A DNA stretch of 27,694 nucleotides, from positions 1 through 27,694 of the forward strand of contig JAEUNV010000544.1 in the NCBI GenBank assembly GCA_016790385.1. Reading direction: 5' to 3'. Position numbers and translations under genes: made by a program. Positions 9,407-19,793 of the stretch are shown here, piece by piece. The notes under the pieces were generated by a model. That model was not told where the DNA came from. It saw only the letters and a program-made list of their open reading frames with translations, and searched no databases. This DNA comes from Zoogloea sp. GTDB lineage: Bacteria > Pseudomonadota > Gammaproteobacteria > Burkholderiales > Rhodocyclaceae. Every line of letters begins with the position of its first letter. Position 1 is the first letter of the stretch.

Positions 9407-10144
9407 ATGCAAGTACATTTCATTTCCGACCTCCATCTCACGGTCGACCGTCCCGCGCTGACAGCGATCTTCGAGCGTTATCTCGCGGGTCCCGCGAGGG
9501 ACGCGGAAGCGCTCTACATCCTGGGTGATCTTTACGAATACTGGGCAGGGGACGACGACCATGAAGATCCCCTGAACGATAGCCTGGCGAATCAACTGGC
9601 GGCGCTCGCCCAAAACGGCACCCGTATCCATTTCATGCCCGGCAACCGTGACTTCCTGATAGGCGCCGAGTTCGCACGTCGTGCTCGTCTGGATATCCTG
9701 CCCGAACCTACATTGATCCGTCTTGGAACGCAGGCTGTACTCTTATGCCATGGTGACAGCCTATGTACGGACGACACGGCCTATCAGGCGTTTCGTGCTC
9801 AGGTCCGCACTCAGGCTTATCAAACCCAGTTCCTCGGACAACCCCTCGTCGCCCGCAAGCAGTTCATAGCCGGCATCCGCCAGAAGAGCGAGGCAGCCAA
9901 GGCGGGCAAGAGCGCCGAGATCATGGATGCAAATTCGGACGCCATCGCCTCTCTGCTCCGTTCCCACAACTACCCGCTCCTGATTCACGGTCATACCCAT
10001 CGACCCGCCAGGCACCAGATCGAAGTAGACGGTCATACCTGCGAACGCTGGGTGCTGGCCGACTGGAGGGAGTCCGAGGGGAAGGCACAGGGAGAAGTAC
10101 TCGTCTGGGCTGACGGAGTGCTCTCCCGCCAGCCCCTCGAATGA
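9407..10144 (+). CDS. lpxH: UDP-2,3-diacylglucosamine diphosphatase LpxH
   Basis: Calcineurin-like metallophosphoesterase that hydrolyses UDP-2,3-diacylglucosamine to lipid X and UMP, the fourth step of lipid A synthesis, at the inner face of the cytoplasmic membrane. At 245 residues it is of normal length. Metal ligands are visible: D8 and H10 (SDLHL), D41 (LGDLYEYW), N80 (GNRDF), H115 (CHGDSL), and H194/H196/H198 (HGHTHRP). The start is supported by AAGGGA upstream. It is the last gene of the plus-strand operon and ends 6 bases from the convergent metZ stop codon, with no terminator between them. Confidence 0.97.
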   Translation: MQVHFISDLHLTVDRPALTAIFERYLAGPARDAEALYILGDLYEYWAGDDDHEDPLNDSLANQLAALAQNGTRIHFMPGNRDFLIGAEFARRARLDILPEPTLIRLGTQAVLLCHGDSLCTDDTAYQAFRAQVRTQAYQTQFLGQPLVARKQFIAGIRQKSEAAKAGKSAEIMDANSDAIASLLRSHNYPLLIHGHTHRPARHQIEVDGHTCERWVLADWRESEGKAQGEVLVWADGVLSRQPLE

Positions 10145-10150
10145 CGCCAC

Positions 10151-11341
10151 TCAGGCAATAAGTGCCAGCCCCCGGGCCAGATCGGCCTTGAGGTCATCGA
10201 CAGCCTCCAGCCCCACCGCGATACGCAACAAACTCTCACGGATCCCCGACGCCTCGCGTGCTTCCGGCGAGATACGTCCGTGGGTCGTCGATGCCGGATG
10301 CGTCAGGGTGGTCTTGGTATCCCCGAGATTGGCTGTGATGGACACGACGCGTGTCGCATCCACCACTTTCCAGGCTTCTTCCCGCCCGCCCCGCACCTCG
10401 AAGCTGACGATCGCGCCGCCACTACTCTGCTGCCTGCATGCGAGTTCGTATTGCGGATGGGACGGGAGCCCAGGGTAATACACACGTGCCACCTGCGGCT
10501 GGGTTTCCAGCCAGCCAGCCAGTTCAAGGGCTGCAGCGGATTGGGCGGCCATGCGGATACGCAAGGTCTCCAGCCCCTTGAGAATCACCCAAGCATTGAA
10601 CGGTGAAATGCACGGGCCCGCCGTGCGCAGGAACTTGAACACCTCGTCGACCAAGGCCCTGCTGCCACACACGGCTCCCCCCAACACCCTCCCTTGACCA
10701 TCCAGATACTTGGTAGCGGAGTGGATTACCAGATCTGCCCCAAGTTTGAGAGGCTGCTGCAAAGCCGGCGAACAAAAACAATTGTCCACCGCCAGCAAGA
10801 CCCCTGCTTCGTGGGCAATGGCGGCAACCGCAGGAATATCCACCAACTCGGTGAGCGGATTGGATGGCGATTCAACAAAGAACAGGCGCGTCTTCGGATT
10901 CACCGCGGCGCGGTAAGCATCAAGATCCGTTGCCGGCACAAATGTCGTCTCAATACCAAAACGCGACAGGATGTTGCCAAAGAGTTGTTGCGTGGCACCG
11001 AAAAGCCCACGCGACGCCACGATGTGGTCGCCAGCACTGAGAAGGGCCATCACGGCAGACATGATCGCTGCCATTCCTGATGCAGTCGCAACACAGGCCT
11101 CCGCCCCCTCCAGCGCGGCCAGACGCTGTTGCATCGCCGTAACCGTCGGGTTGGTGAAACGGGCGTAAACGTTTCCGTCTTCCTCTCCGGAGAAACGTGC
11201 TGCCGCCTGGGCTGCGTTGTCGAATACGAAGCTCGACGTCAGGTACAGCGCTTCTGAATGCTCATTGAATTGGCTACGCTCGATTCCCGACCTGACGGCA
11301 AGCGTATCGAGACCCAGTCCATCCAGGGAATACTGACTCAA
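10151..11341 (-). CDS. metZ: O-succinylhomoserine sulfhydrylase
   Basis: PLP-dependent Cys/Met metabolism enzyme that makes homocysteine directly from O-succinylhomoserine and sulfide. 396 residues. The PLP lysine is K211 in [20 protein letters not shown] (59-66) and SGMAAI (88-93) are further family motifs. The MetZ assignment, over MetB or MetY, rests on the [17 protein letters not shown]-terminus and the classic purF-metZ neighbourhood known in Pseudomonas and betaproteobacteria. The start codon is TTG at 11341, overlapping the purF stop as TTGA, with GGAG 6 bases upstream; translation is therefore probably coupled to purF. It is the last gene of the long minus-strand run. Confidence 0.93.
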   Translation of the reverse strand: MSQYSLDGLGLDTLAVRSGIERSQFNEHSEALYLTSSFVFDNAAQAAARFSGEEDGNVYARFTNPTVTAMQQRLAALEGAEACVATASGMAAIMSAVMALLSAGDHIVASRGLFGATQQLFGNILSRFGIETTFVPATDLDAYRAAVNPKTRLFFVESPSNPLTELVDIPAVAAIAHEAGVLLAVDNCFCSPALQQPLKLGADLVIHSATKYLDGQGRVLGGAVCGSRALVDEVFKFLRTAGPCISPFNAWVILKGLETLRIRMAAQSAAALELAGWLETQPQVARVYYPGLPSHPQYELACRQQSSGGAIVSFEVRGGREEAWKVVDATRVVSITANLGDTKTTLTHPASTTHGRISPEAREASGIRESLLRIAVGLEAVDDLKADLARGLALIA

Positions 11342-12867
11342 CTTTCGCTCCGGGAAACAAGATTGAGGTCCATCTGGCCACCACCATCTTCATTGACCGG
11401 CCTTCCCGCCGCATCATTGCGCTGCGTCTCAACACCGGAAAGATACTCCTGCGTCACGTCGCCAGTCACATAGCAACCGTCGAAACAAGAGGTTTCGAAA
11501 ACCGAGATGGCGGGATTGATGGCCTGAACCGCCAGCTTGAGATCGTCGAGATCCTGATAGATCAGGGCGTCAGCACCAATCTCGGCGCAGATCTCTTCTT
11601 CAGTACGGTCACTCGCGATCAACTCACCCTTGGTCGGCATATCAATGCCGTATACGTTCGCGTAGCGTACGGGAGGCGCCGCGGACGCCATAAAGACTTT
11701 ACTCGCTCCCGCATCCCTTGCCATCTGGACGATCTCGCGGCTGGTGGTACCACGAACAATGGAGTCGTCCACCAGCAGCACGTTCTTGCCCTTGAACTCC
11801 TGGTGGATCGTGTTCAACTTCTGTCGCACCGACTTACGTCGGATGGCCTGCCCGGGCATGATGAAGGTACGGCCGATATAGCGGTTTTTGACGAAACCTT
11901 CGCGGTAAGGGACATTCAGCTGATGCGCCATCTCCGTGGCCGACGGGCGACTGGAGTCCGGGATGGGAATGACCACGTCCACCTTCAAATGAGGCATCGT
12001 GGCGCGCAACTTGCGGGCAAGAAACTCACCCATCTTGATGCGGGCATCGTAAACCGAAATACCGTCAATCAGTGAATCGGGACGGGCAAGGTAGACAAAC
12101 TCGAACATGCAGGGGGCGTGAACGGTGTGGCTCGCACACTGGCGACTATGAAAACGCCCTTCCGTATCAATGAGTATCGCCTCACCGGGCGCCACATCAC
12201 GAACCAGCTTGAAACCCATGACATCGAGCGCGACGCTTTCTGACGCCACAAGCCATTCGGTGCCCTTCGGCGTGTCATTGCGCCCGATGACGAGCGGTCG
12301 GATTCCGTAGGGATCACGGAACGCCAGCAGGCCGGTACCCGAGATCATGGCCACCGTAGCGTAGGCACCGCGACAACGGCGATGCACCCCCGCAACGGCC
12401 GTGAACACCGTTTCCTCGTCCAGACGAAAACTCTTCGCCGCGGCCTGAAGCTCGTGGGCAAGGACGTTGAGCAGTACTTCCGAATCAGAATTGGTGTTGA
12501 TATGCCGCAAGTCGGAAAGGAACATCTCACGCTTCAGTTCTTCCGAGTTGGTGAGGTTACCGTTGTGAGCCAGCATCAAGCCAAATGGCGAATTGACGTA
12601 GAACGGCTGCGCCTCCGCGGCGGCTGAAGCCGAACCTGCGGTCGGATAGCGAACATGCGCGATACCCCAGTTGCCCGGCAGATCACGCATGTTGCGCGTG
12701 CGAAACACATCGCGAACAAGGCCGGAAGCCTTGTGCATGTGGAATTTCCCGCCTTCCGCAGTGGCAATTCCCGCGGCATCCTGCCCCCGATGCTGGAGCA
12801 CCTGCAGACCGTCATAAAGAAGCTGATTGACGGGTGTCATCGCTACTACGCCCAGAATCCCACACAT
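11338..12867 (-). CDS. purF: Amidophosphoribosyltransferase
   Basis: Commits PRPP to purine synthesis by transferring glutamine amide nitrogen to give phosphoribosylamine. 509 residues. The N-terminal nucleophile Cys2 follows Met directly (MCGILGVV), so no propeptide is present, as in proteobacterial enzymes. The class II glutaminase domain spans ~1-235 ([28 protein letters not shown]). The phosphoribosyltransferase domain follows, with the PRPP loop [14 protein letters not shown] at 363-376. The ATG at 12867 is preceded by AGGTGG at ideal spacing. It lies 10 bases after cvpA, matching the widespread cvpA-purF linkage. Confidence 0.98.
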   Translation of the reverse strand: MCGILGVVAMTPVNQLLYDGLQVLQHRGQDAAGIATAEGGKFHMHKASGLVRDVFRTRNMRDLPGNWGIAHVRYPTAGSASAAAEAQPFYVNSPFGLMLAHNGNLTNSEELKREMFLSDLRHINTNSDSEVLLNVLAHELQAAAKSFRLDEETVFTAVAGVHRRCRGAYATVAMISGTGLLAFRDPYGIRPLVIGRNDTPKGTEWLVASESVALDVMGFKLVRDVAPGEAILIDTEGRFHSRQCASHTVHAPCMFEFVYLARPDSLIDGISVYDARIKMGEFLARKLRATMPHLKVDVVIPIPDSSRPSATEMAHQLNVPYREGFVKNRYIGRTFIMPGQAIRRKSVRQKLNTIHQEFKGKNVLLVDDSIVRGTTSREIVQMARDAGASKVFMASAAPPVRYANVYGIDMPTKGELIASDRTEEEICAEIGADALIYQDLDDLKLAVQAINPAISVFETSCFDGCYVTGDVTQEYLSGVETQRNDAAGRPVNEDGGGQMDLNLVSRSES

Positions 12868-12877
12868 TTCAAACCAC

Positions 12878-13369
12878 CTATCGGTATCTAAGTCTATTTG
12901 CCAGAAGCTCGGGGAGCCACGGTCTTGAAGCCATCACGGCGGTCTCTAGCGGGGCCGACAATTGGGCCGCCTGCCACCACGCCTCCTTGCCAAAGCCGCC
13001 GATGCCGACGAGCAAGGCCACTGAAAAGATGATCGCCCCCCCGCGCATAAGGCCAAAACAGGCCCCGAGGAAGCGGTCCGCAACACCCAGGCCGGCGGCG
13101 CGAATCAATTCGCTCAACAACCAGCGCACCAGCGCAACCACCAGCAGTATGGTGACGAACACCAGCAGAAAAGCCGCGATGCCCTGGAGCAAAGGCTCCT
13201 TGACCCAACTGACCAGGTATGGCTGGACGTCCGCTGCGAAAGTCCTGGCAATCACGAATGCCAATATCCAGGCCCCAAGCGCCACGATCTCGGAAAGCAG
13301 ACCACGCCAGAAGCCCAGCGCGGCTGATAAACCCAGCAGGCCCAGAAGGGCGTAATCAAGGCCGTTCAA
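12878..13369 (-). CDS. cvpA: CvpA family inner-membrane protein
   Basis: 163-residue integral membrane protein with about four hydrophobic segments (near 5-22, 27-45, 63-85 and 108-128). Linkage to purF is classical; in E. coli CvpA is required for colicin V production, and other data tie it to envelope homeostasis, but the biochemical activity is unknown. The family N-terminus ([22 protein letters not shown]) begins at a TTG codon (13369), since no ATG is available at that place. The Shine-Dalgarno is weak (GAAG). It sits 10 bases after the SPOR gene and 10 bases before purF, so it is surely in the same transcript. Confidence 0.93.
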   Translation of the reverse strand: MNGLDYALLGLLGLSAALGFWRGLLSEIVALGAWILAFVIARTFAADVQPYLVSWVKEPLLQGIAAFLLVFVTILLVVALVRWLLSELIRAAGLGVADRFLGACFGLMRGGAIIFSVALLVGIGGFGKEAWWQAAQLSAPLETAVMASRPWLPELLANRLRYR

Positions 13370-13379
13370 AAGTCAGACT

Positions 13380-14141
13380 TCAGGGCTTAGCCACCACGGA
13401 TGCAGGGACACCGAGGATTTTGCTGATCCGTGTGGCGGCCTTGTCGGCGGCAGCCTTGTTCGGGAAAGGTCCAGCCCGCACCCGCACCTTGTCCCCCAAG
13501 GACTCAGTGTAAGAAGGATAGCCCTCAGCCTTCAACTTGGCACGGAGTATGGAAACGTTGCCCGCCTCCCGATACGCGCCAAGCGACACCACGTGCGGGC
13601 TATCCGGACCGCCAGCCTTGGGAGTAACACCGGCAAGCAAAGCCTTCGCGCGCGCTGCTTCCGCCTGGGCCTTCTCCCTTTCTTTCTCCTTCTCTCGCTC
13701 GCGTTCCTTCTCCTTCAATTTCGCGGCTTCGAGCTTGGGATCAGGCTTGGGCAACGCCTCGGCGCGGGCCTCGGCTTTGGGCTGCTCCACCTTGCGGGGA
13801 GGCGGAATAAGCTCCTCGCCAGGTTTGAAAACCGGACTGTCGGACTCGGACTCCGGCTTGCGGCGAACGGCCTCATCCACAACCGGCGGGGCGGTCTCCT
13901 CGGCTACCGCGCCTGCAACAGGTTGACTGGGCGCCGGTCCCTTGCCGGTAATCACGCGCGAGGTGAAATTGCTGCCTTCCTGCCCGGGAATACGGATCTG
14001 GACATCCTGCGTGGGTGTGCGGGGCTCGTGATCCATCACCATCGGAAGGACGATGGCGGCCGCAAGGGCAAGCGCTGCGGATCCGACGAGGCGCCTGCGG
14101 GCGCGCTTTTTGAGGTCGACCTGGGTATCGTTATCCGCCAT
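13380..14141 (-). CDS. SPOR-domain membrane protein (DedD-like)
   Basis: 253-residue bitopic protein. A short cytoplasmic Lys/Arg-rich tail (KKRARRRLVG) precedes one transmembrane helix (~18-36). Then come a Pro/Glu-rich periplasmic linker, a run of alternating Lys/Glu/Arg at ~141-157 likely to form an extended charged helix, and a C-terminal SPOR domain (~181-253; HVVSLGAYREAGNV, VRVRAGPFPNKAAADKA). SPOR domains bind denuded septal glycan and bring proteins to the division site. Its position between folC and cvpA matches E. coli dedD. Start chosen at the ATG at 14141 (MADNDTQVDLKK); an open extension to 14180 would overlap folC and adds unconserved residues. Confidence 0.92.
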   Translation of the reverse strand: MADNDTQVDLKKRARRRLVGSAALALAAAIVLPMVMDHEPRTPTQDVQIRIPGQEGSNFTSRVITGKGPAPSQPVAGAVAEETAPPVVDEAVRRKPESESDSPVFKPGEELIPPPRKVEQPKAEARAEALPKPDPKLEAAKLKEKEREREKEKEREKAQAEAARAKALLAGVTPKAGGPDSPHVVSLGAYREAGNVSILRAKLKAEGYPSYTESLGDKVRVRAGPFPNKAAADKAATRISKILGVPASVVAKP

Positions 14142-14157
14142 CTTGCAACTGCACCAA

Positions 14158-15429
14158 TTACTGGGTCTCCCGGGCGGCAAGCACGTCTGCCACGGTCAGG
14201 AAAGAACCAAAGACTACGATTCTATCACCCTCGGCCGCACTCCCACGCGCATGCGTGTAGGCCTCTCGCGCTGAGCCGTATTCGACAATGTCACCGTCGG
14301 CACCGCAATCCCGGATGATATTGGCCAAGGCGGCGGCATTGAGGCCTCTCGGCCCAGGCAAGCCCGCAACAACCCAGTGGTCAACCCGATCTTGAAGCAG
14401 ACGAACCACGCCTTTCACATCCTTGTCCGCAAGCATCCCCACCACCGCCCACGTTTCCGGAAAGAAGCCCATGCTGGCAAGATTCTCGTTGAGAACACCC
14501 GCAGCCTGCGGGTTATGAGCAACATCGAGAACCACCGTTGGACGTCCGGGCAGCACCTGAAAACGCCCGGGAAGATCGACTAGCATGAAGCCTTGACGCA
14601 CCGCCTGCATCGGCACCGGAAGGATGTCACGCAACGCTTCACACGTAGCCATCACCGCCGCCGCGTTCAGCAACTGGTTGGTGCCGCGCAGCGCCGGGTA
14701 CGCCAATCCACCCCGCCTACTGCCACCCGCAATCCAGAAGGCCCACTGGTTCTGGTCACCGGCAAAGCCGAAATCCCGTCCGCTCACCCACAACTTCGCA
14801 CCGATAGACTCTGCATGCGCGATGAGGGACGCGGGTGGGATTGGATCAGCACAGATGGCCGGACGACCACTTCGAAAGATCCCTGCCTTCTCGAACCCTA
14901 TGGCTTCGCGGGTACCCCCAAGGAACTCCATGTGGTCCATGGCAACGCTGGTAACGATGGCGCAGTCGGGCTCGAAAACGTTGACCGCATCGAGGCGCCC
15001 ACCCAGCCCCACCTCAAGAATAATCGCATCGAGTCCGGCGCGACAGAAGGCTACCCACGCGGCCAGGGTTCCGTGTTCGAAATAGGTCAGCGGTATCTCG
15101 CCCCGGGCGTGCTCAACCTCCCCGAAAGCATCGACAAGCAGTGTGTCGGGCGCATCTCGACCGTCAATGCGAACACGCTCGTTATAGCGCAGCAGATGAG
15201 GGGATGTGTAAACGCCGACGCGATAGCCTGCAGCCAACAGCACGGACTCAAGCAGCGCACAGGTTGACCCCTTGCCATTCGTACCACCAACAGTGATCAG
15301 CGGGCAGGTCTTGGGAAGCGCAAGGGCATCTCGAACCTTCTGCACACGATCAAGGCCGAGCTGGATTGATTGACCGTGACGGGCCTCAAGAAGGCTCAGC
15401 CAGCCATCGAGGGTCTCAGGCAACTGCAT
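14158..15429 (-). CDS. folC: Dihydrofolate synthase / folylpolyglutamate synthase
   Basis: Mur-ligase-family ATP enzyme that couples glutamate to dihydropteroate and extends folate polyglutamates. 423 residues from the ATG at 15429. The P-loop GTNGKGST lies at 49-56, with YTSPHLLRYNERVRI after it, the Mg-binding EVGLGGRLDAVN segment and the C-terminal-domain DVAHNPQAAG. A TTG codon two codons upstream (15435) overlapping the accD stop as TTGA is an alternative start and would fit the style of this operon; either gives the same folded protein. The gene begins 2 bases after the accD stop and is followed 16 bases later by the SPOR gene. Confidence 0.96.
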   Translation of the reverse strand: MQLPETLDGWLSLLEARHGQSIQLGLDRVQKVRDALALPKTCPLITVGGTNGKGSTCALLESVLLAAGYRVGVYTSPHLLRYNERVRIDGRDAPDTLLVDAFGEVEHARGEIPLTYFEHGTLAAWVAFCRAGLDAIILEVGLGGRLDAVNVFEPDCAIVTSVAMDHMEFLGGTREAIGFEKAGIFRSGRPAICADPIPPASLIAHAESIGAKLWVSGRDFGFAGDQNQWAFWIAGGSRRGGLAYPALRGTNQLLNAAAVMATCEALRDILPVPMQAVRQGFMLVDLPGRFQVLPGRPTVVLDVAHNPQAAGVLNENLASMGFFPETWAVVGMLADKDVKGVVRLLQDRVDHWVVAGLPGPRGLNAAALANIIRDCGADGDIVEYGSAREAYTHARGSAAEGDRIVVFGSFLTVADVLAARETQ

Positions 15430-15431
15430 GA

Positions 15432-16307
15432 TCAAGATGCAGTGGCGACCGAGGCTTGGCGGGTCAGCAACGTGATGAGCTCGGAAAGCTTGTCGCGCAG
15501 CTCGCGACGATCAATGATCATGTCCAATGCACCCTTCTCAAGCAGGAATTCCGAACGCTGGAAGCCAGGGGGGAGCGTTTCCCTCACCGTCTGTTCAATC
15601 ACCCGCGGCCCGGCAAAGCCGATCAGGGCACCGGGTTCTCCGATAACCAAGTCTCCCATGAAGGCGAAACTTGCAGAAACACCACCCATGGTCGGATCGG
15701 TAAGCAGCGTGATGAAAGGCAGTCTGCGTTCCGCAAGCTGAGTGATGGCAGCGGTGGTCTTGGCCATCTGCATCAGCGAAAACAAGCCTTCCTGCATGCG
15801 CGCCCCGCCGGTGGCCGTCACACAGATAAAGGGGAGGCGCTGCTCAAGCGCGGCCTTTACACCGCGTACAAAACGCTCGCCCACCACGGACCCCATGGAC
15901 CCACCAAGAAACTCGAACTCAAAGCATGCAACAACCACCGGGACGGTTTTGATTGCGCCCTGCACCACCACAAGGGCATCGGCTTCACCCGTATCCTCGT
16001 TGGCCGCCGCAAGACGATCGGGGTAACGTCGGGAATCCTTGAACTTCAATGGATCAACCGGCACCACCTCCGCACCGATTTCGAATCGCCCTTCAGGATC
16101 GAGCAACAAATCAATGCGTTGACGTGCCCGGATACGTTGGTGATGCCCGCATTTGGGACAGACATTTTGGTTGCTTTCGAGATCCGAGCGGTACAGCACG
16201 GCCTCGCAAGCAGGACACTTGCTCCACAAACCTTCCGGGATGGATTTGCGCGCGGACGGCGTCTCGCGCTTAATCTTCGGAGGCAGCAGCTTCTTTAACC
16301 AGCTCAT
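15432..16307 (-). CDS. accD: Acetyl-CoA carboxylase carboxyltransferase subunit beta
   Basis: Beta half of the carboxyltransferase that makes malonyl-CoA for fatty acid synthesis, partnering AccA (not in this window). 291 residues. The N-terminal zinc ribbon has all four cysteines (C31, C34, C50, C53). The crotonase-fold body contains the conserved [35 protein letters not shown] and [15 protein letters not shown] blocks. The ATG at 16307 overlaps the trpA stop by 4 bases (ATGA), with GGGGAG upstream, so its translation is coupled to trpA. The accD-folC pair is conserved in E. coli and Pseudomonas. Confidence 0.98.
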   Translation of the reverse strand: MSWLKKLLPPKIKRETPSARKSIPEGLWSKCPACEAVLYRSDLESNQNVCPKCGHHQRIRARQRIDLLLDPEGRFEIGAEVVPVDPLKFKDSRRYPDRLAAANEDTGEADALVVVQGAIKTVPVVVACFEFEFLGGSMGSVVGERFVRGVKAALEQRLPFICVTATGGARMQEGLFSLMQMAKTTAAITQLAERRLPFITLLTDPTMGGVSASFAFMGDLVIGEPGALIGFAGPRVIEQTVRETLPPGFQRSEFLLEKGALDMIIDRRELRDKLSELITLLTRQASVATAS

Positions 16308-17116
16308 GGGCGCTCCCCTGCAGAGTCAATTGCATGCCGGACACCCCGCATGAAGGCCTCCACTTTTTCAGGAGCGTCTTCAGCCGTGCTGCCCTCGATT
16401 TCTTCAATGATCCGGCTACCGATCACCACTGCGTCTGCCAGAGCGGCAATTTTTGCCGCCGTCGCACCATCACGGATACCGAAACCAACCCCGACAGGCA
16501 TGCCCACACGCTCACGAATCGCGGGGATACGACGGGCAACCTCATCCAGATCCAGCGCTGCCGACCCCGTGACACCCTTAAGGGATACATAGTAGATATA
16601 GCCACTTCCCACCGCGGCCACATCGTCAAATCGGCGCTCGGTGGATGTGGGCGCGAGCAAAAAGATGGGATCCAGACCCGCAGCCCTGCAAATCCCGGCA
16701 AAATCCCGGCACTCCTCGGGGGGATAATCCACCACGAGCACCCCGTCGGCACCCGCCTCAGCGGAAGCCTTGGCGAAACGCTCCACCCCCATGGCCTCAA
16801 TGGGATTGGCATACCCCATCAGTACGACTGGCGTCTGATCGCCAGTAGCCCGAAAGCTCCGCACAATATCAAGCACCTTGCGCATGCTCATGCCAGCGGC
16901 CAAAGCACGTTCGGAGGCACGCTGGATCGTCGGACCATCAGCCATGGGGTCCGAAAAGGGCACACCAAGCTCAATGATGTCTGCCCCCCCCGCCACAAGT
17001 GCCTGCATCAGCGGCAACGTCATTTCGGGAGCCGGATCACCCGCGGTGATGAACGGAATCAGCGCCTTGCGCCCTTCGCTCTCAAGCCGTTTGAAAGTGT
17101 GTTGGATTCTGGACAT
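16304..17116 (-). CDS. trpA: Tryptophan synthase alpha subunit
   Basis: Cleaves indole-3-glycerol phosphate to indole and glyceraldehyde 3-phosphate, passing indole through the tunnel to TrpB. 270-residue TIM barrel; the catalytic Glu49 and Asp60 align exactly with the E. coli numbering ([14 protein letters not shown]). The GVTG phosphate loop (SLKGVTGS) is present. It lies 55 bases after trpB, an unusually long gap for this operon, and that gap holds a hairpin. Its stop overlaps the accD start. The Shine-Dalgarno is weak. Confidence 0.98.
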   Translation of the reverse strand: MSRIQHTFKRLESEGRKALIPFITAGDPAPEMTLPLMQALVAGGADIIELGVPFSDPMADGPTIQRASERALAAGMSMRKVLDIVRSFRATGDQTPVVLMGYANPIEAMGVERFAKASAEAGADGVLVVDYPPEECRDFAGICRAAGLDPIFLLAPTSTERRFDDVAAVGSGYIYYVSLKGVTGSAALDLDEVARRIPAIRERVGMPVGVGFGIRDGATAAKIAALADAVVIGSRIIEEIEGSTAEDAPEKVEAFMRGVRHAIDSAGERP

Positions 17117-17139
17117 GGATGGCTATAAATTGTTTGCGA

Positions 17140-17164
17140 CCCCATCCGGAAACCCGGACAGGGG
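17140..17164 (-). other. Hairpin in the trpB-trpA gap
   Basis: CCCC-A-TCCGG-AAAC-CCGGA-CA-GGGG (plus-strand order) forms a 5-bp stem with a tetraloop and a further 4-bp stem across a small internal loop. There is no T tract on either side, so it is not an intrinsic terminator; it could act on mRNA stability or TrpA translation. Confidence 0.45.
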
Positions 17165-17171
17165 AGCGAAA

Positions 17172-18383
17172 TCAGAACTGGATGCCGGACTTCTCGGCAA
17201 CGGTGTGCATGTCCTTGTCGCCACGACCCGACAGATTCACAAGGAGGATCTTGTCCTTCGGGAGCGTCGGAGCGAGCTTGGCAGCATAGGCTAGCGCATG
17301 GGACGACTCCAGCGCCGGAATGATGCCCTCGAAGCGGCAAAGATCATGGAAGGCCTGAAGCGCCTCCGCATCAGTGATTCCCACGTACTCAGCGCGCTGG
17401 ATGTCTTTAAGCCAGGCATGCTCCGGGCCCACGCCAGGATAGTCGAGCCCTGCGGAGATCGAGTGGGTTTCAATAATCTGGCCGTCTTCGTCCTGTAGCA
17501 GATAAGTACGGTTACCATGCAGAACACCAGGCCTGCCGGCCGAGAGGGAAGCCGCATGCTGCCCCGTCTCGATGCCACTACCGGCCGCCTCGGCACCGAC
17601 CAGACGAACATCACCATGACCGATGTAGGGGTGAAATATCCCCATCGCGTTTGAGCCTCCGCCCACGCAGGCAATCACGTAGTCCGGTTGGCGGCCTGTC
17701 ATGTCGGGCATCTGCTCGATGCACTCCTTCCCAATCACCGCCTGAAAATCCCGGACCATCATGGGATAAGGATGTGGTCCGGCAACAGTGCCGATGATGT
17801 AGAAAGTGTTGTTGATATTGGTGACCCAGTCACGCATCGCCTCGTTGAGGGCGTCCTTGAGGGTCTTCGAGCCGCTTTCGACCGGTACCACAGTAGCGCC
17901 CAGCAACTTCATGCGATAGACGTTCGCGGCCTGCCGCCGAACGTCCTCGGAACCCATATATACGACGCACTCCATGCCATAACGCGCGGCTACTGTAGCC
18001 GTCGCCACACCGTGCTGTCCCGCGCCGGTCTCGGCGATCACCCGCGGCTTTTTCATCCTGCGGGCAAGCATGGCCTGACCAATGCAGTTATTGACTTTGT
18101 GAGCACCCGTGTGATTCAGGTCTTCCCGCTTAAGGTAGATCTGAGCCCCGCCAAGGAGCCCGGACCAGCGCTTGGCGTGATAGATAGGGCTGGGACGCCC
18201 CACGTAATGCTTCAGTTCGTACTCGAACTCTGCCACGAAAGCCGGATCACGCTGGGCTTCTTCGTAAGCCACCCGCAGTTCGGTCAATGCCGGGATCAAA
18301 GTCTCGGCGACAAAAATACCGCCGTAGGGGCCAAAGTGACCGCGCGCGTCGGGAAGATCATAGGGGGCATCAGCCATCTGCAT
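17172..18383 (-). CDS. trpB: Tryptophan synthase beta subunit
   Basis: PLP enzyme that condenses indole with serine to make tryptophan, in an alpha2beta2 complex with TrpA. 403 residues. The PLP lysine is K96 in [11 protein letters not shown]118 lies in AETGAGQHG; the phosphate loop is [10 protein letters not shown]. The start at 18383 ([11 protein letters not shown]) is chosen because GGAG lies 6 bases upstream; a second ATG two codons later is possible. The start lies within the last codons of trpF, a 14-base overlap. The frame is open further upstream to 18482, but that part is the trpF gene in another frame and is not conserved. Confidence 0.97.
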   Translation of the reverse strand: MQMADAPYDLPDARGHFGPYGGIFVAETLIPALTELRVAYEEAQRDPAFVAEFEYELKHYVGRPSPIYHAKRWSGLLGGAQIYLKREDLNHTGAHKVNNCIGQAMLARRMKKPRVIAETGAGQHGVATATVAARYGMECVVYMGSEDVRRQAANVYRMKLLGATVVPVESGSKTLKDALNEAMRDWVTNINNTFYIIGTVAGPHPYPMMVRDFQAVIGKECIEQMPDMTGRQPDYVIACVGGGSNAMGIFHPYIGHGDVRLVGAEAAGSGIETGQHAASLSAGRPGVLHGNRTYLLQDEDGQIIETHSISAGLDYPGVGPEHAWLKDIQRAEYVGITDAEALQAFHDLCRFEGIIPALESSHALAYAAKLAPTLPKDKILLVNLSGRGDKDMHTVAEKSGIQF

Positions 18384-19002
18384 TTCGAACTCCGGCAATA
18401 AACTCGGTGATCCGAGCGGCATCCTTGATTCCTTTGGCAGCCTCAACACCGCTCGACACGTCCACCGCCCACGGCCGGACACGTCTTACTGCCTCGGCAA
18501 CATTACCCGAATGCAGACCGCCGGACAGGATCAAGGGCAAGGGCAGTTCTGACGGAATCAGCGACCAGTCAAAGGTTTCGCCACCGCCACCATAACCTTC
18601 AACAAAGGCGTCAAGGAGCAATCCCTGAGCACCCGCAAAGGCAGCCGCGTATTTTAGCAGATCAAGCCCAGGCCGCATCCGTGCCGCCTTGATGAAGGGC
18701 AGACCATGCCCGAGGCAATCGGGCTCCGTCTCATCCCCATGAAACTGCAGCAGTTGCAGTGGAACCTCACTCCGAGTTTGCACCACGTCAGCCCGGGAAG
18801 GATTCACGAACAACCCCACTGCAGTGACGAATGGCGGCAACAGCGCAGCCAGTTCTGCCGCACGGGCCGGCGTGACATAACGCGGGCTGGGAGGATAAAA
18901 GACGAATCCGATGGCATCGGCACCAGCAGTCACGGCCGCGCGGACATCTTCCTCACGGGTCAGGCCACAGATCTTGATTCGGGTGCGATGCACGGCGATC
19001 AC
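18370..19002 (-). CDS. trpF: Phosphoribosylanthranilate isomerase
   Basis: TIM-barrel enzyme for the Amadori rearrangement in tryptophan synthesis. 210 residues from the GTG at 19002. Landmarks are [13 protein letters not shown] with the catalytic Cys12, LLQFHGDE, the catalytic Asp in [15 protein letters not shown], and the phosphate-site VDVSSGVE. The GTG overlaps the truA stop as GTGA; another in-frame GTG three codons later (18993) is an alternative. No clear Shine-Dalgarno is present at either, which fits coupling to truA. truA-trpF linkage is well known in Pseudomonas. trpF and trpBA are here separated from the remaining trp genes, which are not in the window. Confidence 0.95.
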   Translation of the reverse strand: MIAVHRTRIKICGLTREEDVRAAVTAGADAIGFVFYPPSPRYVTPARAAELAALLPPFVTAVGLFVNPSRADVVQTRSEVPLQLLQFHGDETEPDCLGHGLPFIKAARMRPGLDLLKYAAAFAGAQGLLLDAFVEGYGGGGETFDWSLIPSELPLPLILSGGLHSGNVAEAVRRVRPWAVDVSSGVEAAKGIKDAARITEFIAGVRNADG

Positions 19003-19793
19003 GTCACAAGGAGTTGGGGAGGCGCGATGATACGCCCGCCACAGGGAAGCGGCCATCGCCCTGGGTACTCGACACCGCAAAGATAGAGGCCATCGGGAGC
19101 AAAAGTAGGGGCCGCCAGACTGCGCTGACGGGCGGCAAGCAACTTCGCCATCCAAGCCACCGGGCATCGCCCCTTACCGATATAGACCAAGGAACCAACA
19201 AGATTGCGGATCATGTGATGAAGGAAGGCGTTGGCATGGAAGTCAAACACGACCATATCACCAGACTGCATCACCGAAACACTGTGAATAAGACGCACTG
19301 GCGACTTCGCCTGACACTGCGCGGCCCGGAAAGAGGTGAAGTCATGCTCCCCGAGAAGACACTGCGCAGCCTCATTCATTGCAGCCACGTTCAACGGACC
19401 ATGGGTCCAGCCGACCCGTCCTTCAAGCAACCCCGGCCGCACACGACGATTGAGCAACACATAACGGTAGCGCCGGGACGTGGCACTGAAACGGGCATGA
19501 AAATCATCACTCACTTCCACCGCCCACAGCACACCGATACTCGCCGGAAGATGACTATTTACACCCCGCACCCACGCTTCCAAGGGCCTGTGTGCCGTCG
19601 TATCAAAATGAGCAACCTGTGCCGTTGCGTGAACGCCCGTGTCTGTTCGGCCCGCGCAGATCAGCTTGACAGGCTCTCCGGCAATTGTCTCGAGCGCACG
19701 TTCGAGTGCATTTTGCACGGTCCGTCCGTGAGGTTGCGTCTGCCACCCCTCGTAGGCGTTGCCCGCATACTCAACACCAATCGCCACCCTCAC
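18999..19793 (-). CDS. truA: tRNA pseudouridine(38-40) synthase TruA
   Basis: Converts uridines 38-40 in the tRNA anticodon stem to pseudouridine. 264 residues from a GTG start at 19793, with the catalytic Asp51 in [11 protein letters not shown] and the conserved RYRYVLLNR and [17 protein letters not shown] blocks. The start is decided by GGAG 7 bases upstream and by the 4-base GTGA overlap with the stop of the upstream membrane-protein gene; the frame is open to 19853, but no family residues precede [11 protein letters not shown]. It is followed by trpF with another 4-base overlap. Confidence 0.97.
   Translation of the reverse strand: MRVAIGVEYAGNAYEGWQTQPHGRTVQNALERALETIAGEPVKLICAGRTDTGVHATAQVAHFDTTAHRPLEAWVRGVNSHLPASIGVLWAVEVSDDFHARFSATSRRYRYVLLNRRVRPGLLEGRVGWTHGPLNVAAMNEAAQCLLGEHDFTSFRAAQCQAKSPVRLIHSVSVMQSGDMVVFDFHANAFLHHMIRNLVGSLVYIGKGRCPVAWMAKLLAARQRSLAAPTFAPDGLYLCGVEYPGRWPLPCGGRIIAPPQLLVT

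Noticed and set aside
17140..17164. The trpB-trpA hairpin as a terminator
   Set aside because: No T tract follows, and trpA must be transcribed with trpB.
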